From Streptomyces sp. NRRL F-525 (GTDB lineage: Bacteria > Actinomycetota > Actinomycetes > Streptomycetales > Streptomycetaceae): 64,000 bases of DNA. The position numbers and the translations under genes are program-made. The first letter of the stretch is position 1. The number at the start of each line of letters is the position of its first letter. The stretch is taken from NCBI RefSeq assembly GCF_000716605.1, contig NZ_JNXE01000044.1, forward strand, positions 18,750 to 82,749, in the 5' to 3' direction. The notes below the pieces were generated by a model, which did no database searches, was not told the origin of the DNA, and saw nothing but the letters and a program-made list of their open reading frames with translations. Positions 46,847 to 54,609 of this stretch are shown piece by piece.

Positions 46847-48541
46847 TCAACTGCAGCCGCAGGCCGCCAACGCCGTTGCCGTGTGGTCCAGGGCTGCCTG
46901 GGCGTCCTGGGGGCTCGTCGTGTCGGAGGCCATGAAGGCGAAGGCCAGGAGTTGGCCGTCTTTGTCCACGACCGTGCCCGCGAGGGTGTTGACGCCCGTC
47001 AGGGTGCCGGTCTTGGCGCGGACCAGGCCCGCCGCGCCCGTGGCGTCCGTGTAGCGACTCGTCAGGGTGCCCGTGAACGCGGCGATGGGGAGGCCGGTGA
47101 GGACCGGGCGGAGTTCGGGGTGGGCCGGGGAACCGGCCTTGACCAGGAGGGCGGTCAGGAGGTCGGCGGTGAGGCGGTCGTCGCGGTTGAGGCCGCTGCC
47201 GTCGTTGAACACGGCGCCCTTGACCGGGAGTTGAAGCTTGGTCAGCTGGGCCTGGATCGCGGCGGCGCCCCCGTCGAAGTCGGCGCGCTTGCCCGTCGCG
47301 ATGGCGGTCTGGCGGGCCATGGCCTCCGCGATGTCGTTGTCGCTGTTCGTCAGCATCCGCTCGATGATGTCGGAGAGCGGGGGCGAGGAGACCGCGGCGA
47401 GGGTGGTGGCCCGGCCGGTCGCCTTGGAGGGACCGGGGGATGTCGTCGTAATGCCGTGCTTCTTAAGGAAGCCCGCGAATTTCTCGGCCGCGTCCGCCGC
47501 CGGGTCCTTCACGCGCTTGACCGGGCCGCTGGACGAGTCGTCCGTACGACCCTCGTCGGCCATCAGGGCACTGACCGGGGCCAGGTTGACGTTCTCCCCG
47601 ATCGGGTGGAGTTCGGCACCGGAGTACAGGGTCTTGTCGTACGACAGCGTCACCTCGCTCACGCCGCGCTTCTTCAGGGCCACCGCCGTTCGGTCGGCCA
47701 GAGTGCGCAGGCTGGCCCAGCCCTCGGCGTCCTGGTGGGCCGTCAGGGTCGGGTCGCCGCCGCCGACCAGGACGAGTTCCCTGGTGTCGGGCTCCAGGGC
47801 GGCGCGGGTGGTGAAGCGGTGGTCGGCGCCCATCGCGGAGAGGGCGGCCGTCGCGGTGGCGATCTTCGTCGTCGAGGCCGGGGTCAACGCGTCGTCGGCG
47901 CCGACTCCGTAGAGGCGCTTTCCGGTCGAGACGTCGACCACGGCGGCCGTGTGGCGGGTGCCGAGCGCGGAGTTGCCCAGGAGGGGCGTGAGGACGTCGG
48001 CGAGGGCCGTGCCGGTCGGGGCGGACTTCACGGTGCTGGCGGCGCCGCCGAGGCCGACGAGGACGGATGCGGCGCTCGGGGCGGGGCGGGGTGCCTTGGC
48101 GGACGTATCGGAATAACGGCCGTGATCTACGCCACCTGACTGTTCCTGTGCGGCTGCGTAGTCCCGCTCGGCCGTACGCTGACCCGAGGAGTCCCAGGGA
48201 CCGGCGGCGGTCACCACACCCGCGGCCAGCGCCATTCCGGCGGTGGCGGCGACGGCGGTGAACTGCCAGGTCCTGTTCGGCCGCGGCAACTTCGCGACCT
48301 GTGGTGACACGGATCCGACGAGCCGGGCGACCTTCGGTGACACGGCTTCGGTGATCCGCGTGACCTGTGGCCGCACGGTCCGGGTGACCCGCGTGACCTG
48401 TGGTTTCACGGCTTGGTTGAGCCGTGTGACCTGCGGTTTCACGGATTGTGCGGCCCGCTCGAGACGGGGCCGGACGGCTCGCGCGACCCGCGTCACTTGC
48501 GGTCTCGCGGCCCGCCAAGGCCTCAGCTCCGGCACGACCAC
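46847..48541 (-). CDS. dacB: D-alanyl-D-alanine carboxypeptidase/endopeptidase (PBP4-type) with 11-residue repeat tail
   Basis: 564 residues. Residues 12-88 are seven tandem 11-residue repeats of the type V-R/K-P-Q-V-T-R-x-x-x-x, with Pro at 14, 25, 36, 47, 58, 69 and 80. One membrane helix (about 93-113, FTAVAATAGMALAAGVVTAA) follows. The periplasmic-side S13 peptidase has the SxxK serine in LTPASTTKIATATAAL, the SxN motif in LTNSDNDIAEAMARQ and KTG in VRAKTGTLTGVN. It trims or cleaves peptidoglycan cross-links outside the membrane. The repeat is N-terminal and so probably cytoplasmic. Confidence 0.92.
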   Translation of the reverse strand: MVVPELRPWRAARPQVTRVARAVRPRLERAAQSVKPQVTRLNQAVKPQVTRVTRTVRPQVTRITEAVSPKVARLVGSVSPQVAKLPRPNRTWQFTAVAATAGMALAAGVVTAAGPWDSSGQRTAERDYAAAQEQSGGVDHGRYSDTSAKAPRPAPSAASVLVGLGGAASTVKSAPTGTALADVLTPLLGNSALGTRHTAAVVDVSTGKRLYGVGADDALTPASTTKIATATAALSAMGADHRFTTRAALEPDTRELVLVGGGDPTLTAHQDAEGWASLRTLADRTAVALKKRGVSEVTLSYDKTLYSGAELHPIGENVNLAPVSALMADEGRTDDSSSGPVKRVKDPAADAAEKFAGFLKKHGITTTSPGPSKATGRATTLAAVSSPPLSDIIERMLTNSDNDIAEAMARQTAIATGKRADFDGGAAAIQAQLTKLQLPVKGAVFNDGSGLNRDDRLTADLLTALLVKAGSPAHPELRPVLTGLPIAAFTGTLTSRYTDATGAAGLVRAKTGTLTGVNTLAGTVVDKDGQLLAFAFMASDTTSPQDAQAALDHTATALAACGCS

Positions 48542-48620
48542 CAGCCCCTTTCGCGATCACACACCTGCGTGAGGGACACTTAACCACCAGAACTATGTGC
48601 TGATCATGGAGGAGCCACCG

Positions 48621-49112
48621 GTGGAGTTCGACGTCACGATCGAGATCCCGAAGGGTTCGCGGAACAAGTACGAGGTGGACCACGAGACCGGTCGGATCCG
48701 CCTGGACCGTCGACTCTTCACCTCGACCAGTTACCCGGCCGACTACGGCTTCGTCGAGAACACTCTCGGCGAGGACGGCGACCCGCTGGACGCGCTGGTC
48801 ATCCTGGAGGAGCCGACTTTCCCCGGCTGCCTCATCAAGTGCCGCGCGATCGGCATGTTCCGGATGACCGACGAGGCCGGCGGCGACGACAAGCTGCTGT
48901 GCGTCCCGGCGTCCGACCCGCGTGTGGAGCACCTGCGTGACATCCACCACGTGTCGGAGTTCGACCGCCTGGAGATCCAGCACTTCTTCGAGGTCTACAA
49001 GGACCTGGAGCCCGGCAAGTCGGTCGAGGGTGCCAACTGGGTGGGCCGTACGGACGCCGAGGCGGAGATCGAGCGCTCGTACAAGCGACTCAAGGAGCAG
49101 GGCGGCCACTGA
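48621..49112 (+). CDS. ppa: Inorganic pyrophosphatase
   Basis: A 163-residue family I soluble pyrophosphatase. It starts [20 protein letters not shown] and has the metal-binding signature [20 protein letters not shown] and a further acidic site [18 protein letters not shown]. It hydrolyses pyrophosphate and drives biosynthetic reactions. The GTG at 48621 has GGAGGAG six bases upstream (48608-48614). It is divergent from dacB with 79 bp between, and is followed by a strong terminator. Confidence 0.97.
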   Translation: MEFDVTIEIPKGSRNKYEVDHETGRIRLDRRLFTSTSYPADYGFVENTLGEDGDPLDALVILEEPTFPGCLIKCRAIGMFRMTDEAGGDDKLLCVPASDPRVEHLRDIHHVSEFDRLEIQHFFEVYKDLEPGKSVEGANWVGRTDAEAEIERSYKRLKEQGGH

Positions 49113-49128
49113 GCCCCCTGTGCACTGA

Positions 49129-49158
49129 CGGGCCGCACGCGCACGCGTGCGGCCCGTT
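49129..49158 (+). terminator. Strong hairpin terminator after ppa
   Basis: A perfect 14-bp inverted repeat ACGGGCCGCACGCG/CGCGTGCGGCCCGT with a two-base gap, 16 bp after the ppa stop, followed by TT. Confidence 0.85.
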
Positions 49159-49215
49159 TGCATGTCTGTGCGCATACTGAGGATCACCGAAGCGTCGTAC
49201 AGGGAGTGCCACGGA

Positions 49216-50871
49216 GTGACGGAAGCGGAGGACCGCAAGCCGCAGTCGGACGAGGCCAGGAGTGCCTTCACGGCTCCGGCGGGCGTCGAGGCGGCGGTCG
49301 TGGCGGCGGCTGACGGGGAATCGTCCACGACGTCCGAGTTCGCCGTTCCGCAAGGGCTCGACGTGACGCCCGCGCCGGCCGTCGAGGACTCCGAGGGGTC
49401 GGCGTTCAGCCCGCCCAGCCTCTACAGCGCGCGCAAGGCGCCGCCCGCCTTCACACCGCCGACCGGGATTCCCGTCGTCAGCCTCACCAAGGACGTGCCC
49501 TGGCAGGACCGGATGCGCACGATGCTGCGCATGCCGGTGGCCGAGCGGCCCGCGCCGGAGCCGGTGCAGAAGCCGGACGACAGCGGTCCCGCCGTACCGC
49601 GCGTGCTCGATCTGACGCTCCGCATCGGCGAGTTGCTGCTCGCGGGCGGTGAGGGCGCGGAGGACGTCGAGGCGGCGATGTTCGCGGTCTGCCGGTCCTA
49701 CGGCCTCGACCGCTGCGAGCCGACCGTCACGTTCACCCTGTTGTCGATCTCTTATCAGCCCTCCCTGGTGGACGATCCGGTGACCGCGTCCCGGACCGTA
49801 CGGCGGCGGGGCACCGACTACACGCGGCTCGCATCCGTGTTCCGGCTGGTCCAGGACCTCAGCGACCCGGAAACGGCACTCTCCTTGGAGGACGCCTACC
49901 GGCGGCTCGCGGAGATGCGGCGCAACCGGCACCCGTATCCCGGATGGGTGCTGACCTCCGCCAGCGGGCTGCTCGCGGGTGCCGCCTCCGTGCTCGTCGG
50001 CGGTGACATCATCGTGTTCTTCGCCGCCGCGCTCGGGGCGATGCTCGGGGACCGGCTGGCGTGGCTGTGCGCGGGGCGCGGGCTGCCGGAGTTCTACCAG
50101 TTCACGGTCGCCGCGATGCCGCCCGCCGCGATAGGGGTCGCCCTCACGGTCGCCAACGTCGATGTGAAGGCCTCCGCGGTCATCACCGGCGGGCTGTTCG
50201 CCCTGCTGCCCGGGCGGGCCCTCGTAGCGGGCGTACAGGACGGTCTGACCGGCTTCTACATCACCGCGGCGGCCCGGCTCCTGGAGGTCATGTACTTCTT
50301 CGTCGGCATCGTGGCCGGGGTCCTGATCGTCCTGTACTTCGGCGTGAAGCTCGGCGCACAGCTCAACCCGGACGTGGCCCTCGGCAACTCCCACCGGCCG
50401 CTGTGGCAGATCGGGGCGTCCGTCCTGCTGTCTCTGACCTTCGCCGTACTGCTCCAGCAGGAACGATCCACCGTGCTCCTCGTGTCCCTCAACGGGGGTG
50501 TCGCCTGGTCGGTCTACGGGGCGATGCACTTCGTCGCGAAGATCTCGCCGGTCGCGTCCACGGCTGTCGCGGCGGGGTTGGTCGGGCTGTTCGGGCAGTT
50601 GCTGTCGCGGTACCGGTTCGCGTCGGCGTTGCCGTACACGACCGCTGCGATCGGGCCCCTGTTGCCGGGGTCCGCCACGTACTTCGGGCTGTTGGCCATC
50701 GCGCAGAACAAGGTCGACCGGGGGTTGGTGTCGTTGGCCACGGCGGCTTCTCTCGCCATGGCCATCGCCATCGGGGTCAATCTGGGGTCGGAGATCTCGC
50801 GGTTGTTCTTGCGGATTCCGGGGGCGTCTGCGGGGGCGCGGCGGGCGGCCAAGCGGACCAGGGGGTTCTGA
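49216..50871 (+). CDS. Threonine/serine exporter family protein (ThrE, DUF1212/DUF3815)
   Basis: About 551 residues. The first 130 residues are a disordered Pro/Ala-rich cytoplasmic extension. The DUF1212 domain begins VLDLTLRIGELLLAGGEGAE, with VTFTLLSISYQPSL. About ten membrane helices follow, including SGLLAGAASVLVGGDIIVFF, VMYFFVGIVAGVLIVLYFG and SVLLSLTFAVLLQQE. C. glutamicum ThrE exports threonine and serine by proton exchange, and the substrate here is inferred. The GTG at 49216 has GGGAG upstream; ATG 49162 lies within the ppa terminator surroundings and is less likely. Confidence 0.85.
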   Translation: MTEAEDRKPQSDEARSAFTAPAGVEAAVVAAADGESSTTSEFAVPQGLDVTPAPAVEDSEGSAFSPPSLYSARKAPPAFTPPTGIPVVSLTKDVPWQDRMRTMLRMPVAERPAPEPVQKPDDSGPAVPRVLDLTLRIGELLLAGGEGAEDVEAAMFAVCRSYGLDRCEPTVTFTLLSISYQPSLVDDPVTASRTVRRRGTDYTRLASVFRLVQDLSDPETALSLEDAYRRLAEMRRNRHPYPGWVLTSASGLLAGAASVLVGGDIIVFFAAALGAMLGDRLAWLCAGRGLPEFYQFTVAAMPPAAIGVALTVANVDVKASAVITGGLFALLPGRALVAGVQDGLTGFYITAAARLLEVMYFFVGIVAGVLIVLYFGVKLGAQLNPDVALGNSHRPLWQIGASVLLSLTFAVLLQQERSTVLLVSLNGGVAWSVYGAMHFVAKISPVASTAVAAGLVGLFGQLLSRYRFASALPYTTAAIGPLLPGSATYFGLLAIAQNKVDRGLVSLATAASLAMAIAIGVNLGSEISRLFLRIPGASAGARRAAKRTRGF

Positions 50872-50888
50872 GCGCCTAGTAGCTGGGG

Positions 50889-50987
50889 GCCCTTGGATCG
50901 TTGGCGGGTGCGGGTCCGTCGTGGCTGGTCGCGCCCACGCGGCGGAGCCGCAAATCGATACAGCCCCGCGCCCCTTAAGGGGGTGCG
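50889..50987 (-). repeat. Dispersed Streptomyces repeat between convergent genes
   Basis: Read on the minus strand it contains the palindrome CCCCTTAAGGGG (50971-50982), GCGCGGGGCTGTATCGAT, TTGCGGCTCCGCCGCGTGG, GCGCGACCAGCC and CGGACCCGCACCCG. The last two blocks recur at 40694-40752 and the first part at 56257-56292. It fills the gap between the ThrE and DedA stops, so it may terminate both genes. Confidence 0.75.
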
Positions 50988-50988
50988 G

Positions 50989-51867
50989 TCAGCCCTGTGG
51001 GTAGCCCTGGTTGTCGTACGGCGGGTACTGCTGCTGGTTGCCGTACGGCTGTTGTTGGTACGTCGGCTGCTGTTGGGGCTGGGCGTAGTACTGGTCGTAG
51101 CCGTTGTTCTGGTCGTACTGCTGCTGAGGTTGCTGCTGCTGGGGCCTGTCCACTCGGCGGAGCTGGGTCGTCGAGTCGTCCATGATCACCGGGAACGGCT
51201 GGGTCTCGGCCGGGTCGGCGTGCTGCTCCCCGGGGCCCTGGGGGTTCTTCTTGGCCTTGGAGCGGGCGCGGAGGAACTCGATGATGATCGGGACCACGGA
51301 GATCATGACGATCAGGATGAGGATCGCTTCGATGTTCTTGTGGACGAAGTCGATGTTGCCGAGCCAGGAGCCGAGCAGGGTCACGCCCGCGCCCCACAGG
51401 ACGCCGCCGATGATGTTGAACGTGAGGAACGAGCGGTACTTCATGCCGCTGACACCGGCGATGATCGGCGTGAAGGTGCGCACGATCGGCACGAAGCGGG
51501 CCAGGACAAGGGACTTGGGGCCGTACTTCTCGAAGAACTCGTGCGCCTTGACCACGTTCTCCTGCTTGAAGAGGCGTGAGTCCGGGCGGCTGAAGAGCGA
51601 GGGGCCGACCTTCTTGCCGAAGATGTAGCCCGCCTGGTCGCCGAGGATCGCGGCGACGCAGATCAGCGCCACGGCGGCCCACAGCGGGAAGTCGAGGGTG
51701 CCCGCGGTGATCAGCAGGCCGCAGGTGAAGAGCAGGGAGTCACCCGGCAGGAAGAACCCGATGAGCAGGCCGGACTCCGCGAAGACCACGAGCAGGAGGC
51801 CCCAGATCCCGAACCGGTCGAGCATGGTGTTCGGGTCGAGCCAGCTCGGGCCGAGGGCGAGCGTCAT
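50989..51867 (-). CDS. DedA-family (VTT domain) membrane protein with Gln/Tyr-rich tail
   Basis: 292 residues. The VTT/SNARE-associated domain has FAESGLLIGFFLPGDSLLF, ILGDQAGYIFGKKVG and the Arg-rich hallmark LVLARFVPIVRTFTPIIAGV. About five membrane helices end near residue 210. Family members move phospholipids or lipid carriers across the membrane. The last 50 or so residues are unusual: Gln, Tyr, Asn, Pro and Gly only, with runs of three or four Gln, like prion-type low-complexity tails. The ATG at 51867 or the adjoining GTG at 51870 starts it. Confidence 0.9.
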   Translation of the reverse strand: MTLALGPSWLDPNTMLDRFGIWGLLLVVFAESGLLIGFFLPGDSLLFTCGLLITAGTLDFPLWAAVALICVAAILGDQAGYIFGKKVGPSLFSRPDSRLFKQENVVKAHEFFEKYGPKSLVLARFVPIVRTFTPIIAGVSGMKYRSFLTFNIIGGVLWGAGVTLLGSWLGNIDFVHKNIEAILILIVMISVVPIIIEFLRARSKAKKNPQGPGEQHADPAETQPFPVIMDDSTTQLRRVDRPQQQQPQQQYDQNNGYDQYYAQPQQQPTYQQQPYGNQQQYPPYDNQGYPQG

Positions 51868-52011
51868 CACGGTTCCGGGCTCCTGAGGGGTGGAGGGAGG
51901 TGCCAGCGTCCAGGTACAGCCGCACAAAGCTATCAACGCGATGTGTCCGTCCCAGGTTCCACCGGTGACTCCAGGATGCACTGTGCACCCCATAGGACAA
52001 AGCTGTGAGCC

Positions 52012-52377
52012 ATGGGTATCGAAGAGTACGGCGGCGGCCAGGGGCCGCAGGCCGATGTGCTGGTCGTGACGACGAACGACGTCCCGGGGTACCGGGTCGA
52101 GCAGGTGATCGGCGAGGTCTTCGGGCTGACCGTGCGCTCACGGCATCTCGGCAGCCAGATCGGCGCCGGTCTGAAGTCGATGGTCGGCGGTGAACTCAAG
52201 GGGCTCACCAAGACCCTCGTGCAGACCCGCAACCAGGCCATGGAGCGGCTCATCGAGCAGGCACGCGCGCGTGGGGCCAACGGCGTCCTGGCCTTCCGCT
52301 TCGACGTGACCGAGGCGGCGGACGTGGGCACCGAGGTGTGCGCCTACGGGACGGCGGTGGTCCTGGCCCGGGAGTAG
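52012..52377 (+). CDS. YbjQ/DUF74-family protein
   Basis: A 121-residue cytoplasmic protein of the UPF0145/YbjQ family. Typical segments are ADVLVVTTNDVPGYRVEQVI, GEVFGLTVRSRHLGSQIGAG and LIEQARARGANGVLAFRFD. Members form pentamers and are often annotated as heavy-metal-binding, but their role is unproven. It is divergent from the DedA gene and convergent with tipA, ending 22 bp from the latter's stop. Confidence 0.9.
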   Translation: MGIEEYGGGQGPQADVLVVTTNDVPGYRVEQVIGEVFGLTVRSRHLGSQIGAGLKSMVGGELKGLTKTLVQTRNQAMERLIEQARARGANGVLAFRFDVTEAADVGTEVCAYGTAVVLARE

Positions 52378-52399
52378 CGCGTACCCCCGGGCCAGGTCC

Positions 52400-52834
52400 C
52401 TAGGAGGTGTGCCGGGACGCGTTCGCCAGGATCGCGTCCTTCAGGTGCACGGCCAGGCCCGGGGCCATCGCGTCGTAGAACGCCTTGAAGCGCTCGTCGG
52501 AGACGTACATCCCGGCGAGACAGACGTGCATCTCGTACGAGCACGCGTAGAACCAGCGGTCGATGTGCAGGCGGTGTTCCTCGGCGAGGTCCAACGCCGC
52601 GTCGCCGGTGGGGAGTTCGCCGGCGGTCACCAGGGCGGCATAACGCTCGCTCCAGTCGTCGACCTCGGCCTGGAGCCGCTTCCAGTCGGCCTTGGTGTAG
52701 CGGGCGGCCCGGCGCTGCGACTCGGCGTAGGCCTCGGTGCCGCCCCAGCGCTGTTCCGCCTCCTCGGCGTACTGCTCGGGGTCCTTGTCGCCGAAGACCT
52801 CGAAGCGTTCCTCGGGGGTGAGGTTGATGCCCAT
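52400..52834 (-). CDS. tipA: TipAS, internal in-frame product of tipA
   Basis: In S. lividans tipA makes a second, more abundant product that is only the 144-residue drug-binding domain, translated from an internal start. Here codon 110 is ATG (52834-52832) and is preceded by GGAGG with eight bases of spacing, a good internal ribosome-binding site. The predicted product is 144 residues. TipAS sequesters thiopeptides and buffers TipAL. Confidence 0.75.
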   Translation of the reverse strand: MGINLTPEERFEVFGDKDPEQYAEEAEQRWGGTEAYAESQRRAARYTKADWKRLQAEVDDWSERYAALVTAGELPTGDAALDLAEEHRLHIDRWFYACSYEMHVCLAGMYVSDERFKAFYDAMAPGLAVHLKDAILANASRHTS

Positions 52835-53161
52835 CGTGCGTGCCTCCATGGCGTGTTCCACGGCCTCGGCCATCTTCTGGAGCTTCTCGATCCGGGCGGT
52901 CAGCAGGTCGTGCTGCCGGCGCAGATGTGCGCGCGGGTCCGTCTCCGGGTCGTCGAGCAGGGCCGCGACCTCGTCGAGCGGAAAGCCGAGTTCCCGGTAG
53001 AACAGGACCTGTTGGAGCCGGTCGAGGTCGGCGTCGCCGTAGCGCCGGTGACCCGCGTGACTGCGCTCGCTGGGGACGAGCAGGCCGATGTCGTCGTAGT
53101 GGTGCAACGTGCGCACGGTGACCCCGGCGAATCCGGCGACCTGTCCTACGGAGTAGCTCAC
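52400..53161 (-). CDS. tipA: TipA, MerR-family thiopeptide-responsive activator (TipAL form)
   Basis: 253 residues, the length of S. lividans TipAL. The N-terminal MerR helix-turn-helix and coiled coil start SYSVGQVAGFAGVTVRTLHH, with SERSHAGHRRYGDADLDRLQ. The C-terminal TipAS antibiotic-binding domain starts at Met110, MGINLTPEERFEVFGD. Both cysteines reported to matter for covalent thiostrepton capture are present, Cys207 and Cys214 in FYACSYEMHVC. TipA activates its own promoter and stress genes when it binds thiopeptides. The GTG at 53161 gives the conserved start. An inverted repeat lies just upstream. Confidence 0.94.
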   Translation of the reverse strand: MSYSVGQVAGFAGVTVRTLHHYDDIGLLVPSERSHAGHRRYGDADLDRLQQVLFYRELGFPLDEVAALLDDPETDPRAHLRRQHDLLTARIEKLQKMAEAVEHAMEARTMGINLTPEERFEVFGDKDPEQYAEEAEQRWGGTEAYAESQRRAARYTKADWKRLQAEVDDWSERYAALVTAGELPTGDAALDLAEEHRLHIDRWFYACSYEMHVCLAGMYVSDERFKAFYDAMAPGLAVHLKDAILANASRHTS

Positions 53162-53189
53162 TCCCGCTCCCTTCTCGTGTCCGCGCTCC

Positions 53190-53220
53190 ACGGTCGGCCC
53201 TCACGCCACGTGAGGTACAA
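53190..53220 (-). promoter_or_regulatory. tipA promoter with inverted-repeat operator
   Basis: CCTCACG (53199-53205), CCA, CGTGAGG (53209-53215) is a perfect 7-bp inverted repeat. On the minus strand it lies inside a 19-base spacer between TTGTAC and GACCGT. MerR-type activators bind in exactly such long spacers. I recall a very similar sequence in the S. lividans tipA promoter. Confidence 0.65.
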
Positions 53221-53286
53221 GCCCCCCACTCCCCCGTCTCACGATCTCAAGATGTTGGGTCCGTTTTGCCCGCTTATGGTGAGCCC

Positions 53287-54570
53287 GTGGCCCAGGACAG
53301 CGCGCAACAGGCACCAGCCGCCCCTACGACCCCGGCGCGCACCCTGCTGCCGATGATCGTCCCCGCACTCGTCGTGGGCGTGCTCGCGAGCCTGCTCTTC
53401 ATCGGCGTGAGCGAGGCAGCCGAACAACTCCAGCACGTGCTCTGGAAGAACTTGCCCGACGCCCTGAACATCGGCCGGTACTCGGTCCTCTGGATGCTCG
53501 TCATGCTGACGGCCACCGGCATCGCGGTCGGCCTGGTGGTGTGGAAAGTCCCCGGACACGCGGGTCCCGACCCGGCGACCACAGGCCTCGATGCCGTAGC
53601 GCTGCCCCCGGCCGTACTTCCCGGTCTGGTCCTGGCGACGGCGCTGATGCTCGCGGGCGGCCCGAGCCTGGGGCCCGAGAACCCGATCATCGCCGTGAAC
53701 GTGGGCCTCGCGCTGTGGGCGGGGCGCAGGCTGGCACCCCGGGTGCCGGGCGGGGCGTGGGGCGCGCTGGCCGAGTCGGCGACGATCGGGGCGCTGTTCG
53801 GGACGCCGGTCGCGGCGGCGCTGCTGATCTCGGAGGCGCTGGCCGCACGGCAGACCAAGGGCGCGCTGTGGGACAACGTGTTCGCGCCGCTCGCCGCGGC
53901 GGCGGCGGGCGCCATGACGACCACCCTGGTGGCCCACCCGACCTTCGACCTGCACCTGCCCGCGTTCGGCCGTCCCGGCTGGGGCGACCTGCTGGCGGCC
54001 CTGATCCTGGCCCCGTTGGCAGCGGCGCTGGGCATGGCGGCCGTCTACCTCTTCCCGTACGTCCACGGCGCCTTCTCCCGGCTCAAACACCCCATGCTGA
54101 CGCTGCCGGCCGGCGGACTGGTCCTGGGCCTCCTGGCGGCGCTGGGCGGCCACCTGACGCTCTTCAAGGGACTGGACGAGGTCGGAGAACTGGCGGCGCA
54201 TCCCGAGGGCTGGTCGGCTGGCCAGTTCGCAACGATGACCGTTGTGAAACTGGCGGCACTGCTGGTCGCCGCGTCCTGCGGCTTCCGGGGCGGCCGGATC
54301 TTCCCGTCCGTCTTCATCGGCGTCGCGTTCGGCCTGTTCGCCCACGCGGTCGTACCCGCCGTAGACCCGGCACTCGCGGTCGCCACAGGCGTCCTCGGCA
54401 TGCTCCTGGCCATCACCCGACAAGGCTGGGTGAGCCTGTTCACGGCCGCCATCCTGGTCGCCTCCCCCGCGATCCTCGCCCTCCTCTGCATCGCCTCGCT
54501 GCCGGCCTGGCTGCTGGTGACCGGGAGACCGCAGATGCAGTTGCGCGCGGACGGAACTCCGGTTCGCTAG
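53287..54570 (+). CDS. ClC-family chloride channel/transporter
   Basis: 427 residues with about ten hydrophobic helices. The ClC selectivity segments are ALMLAGGPSLGPENPIIAVN, where the Glu corresponds to the external gating glutamate, and FRGGRIFPSVFIGVAFGLFA. The symmetric second half contains LGMLLAITRQGWVSLFTAAI. It resembles the YfeO-like branch. GTG 53287 is the likely start. It lies 39 bp before a glutamate decarboxylase gene and probably shares its transcript; E. coli ClC proteins act as electrical shunts for decarboxylase-based acid resistance. Confidence 0.85.
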   Translation: MAQDSAQQAPAAPTTPARTLLPMIVPALVVGVLASLLFIGVSEAAEQLQHVLWKNLPDALNIGRYSVLWMLVMLTATGIAVGLVVWKVPGHAGPDPATTGLDAVALPPAVLPGLVLATALMLAGGPSLGPENPIIAVNVGLALWAGRRLAPRVPGGAWGALAESATIGALFGTPVAAALLISEALAARQTKGALWDNVFAPLAAAAAGAMTTTLVAHPTFDLHLPAFGRPGWGDLLAALILAPLAAALGMAAVYLFPYVHGAFSRLKHPMLTLPAGGLVLGLLAALGGHLTLFKGLDEVGELAAHPEGWSAGQFATMTVVKLAALLVAASCGFRGGRIFPSVFIGVAFGLFAHAVVPAVDPALAVATGVLGMLLAITRQGWVSLFTAAILVASPAILALLCIASLPAWLLVTGRPQMQLRADGTPVR

Positions 54571-54609
54571 TACCCGTTGGTTCTTTTGATCCTTATCGGA
54601 GGCAAGCCC

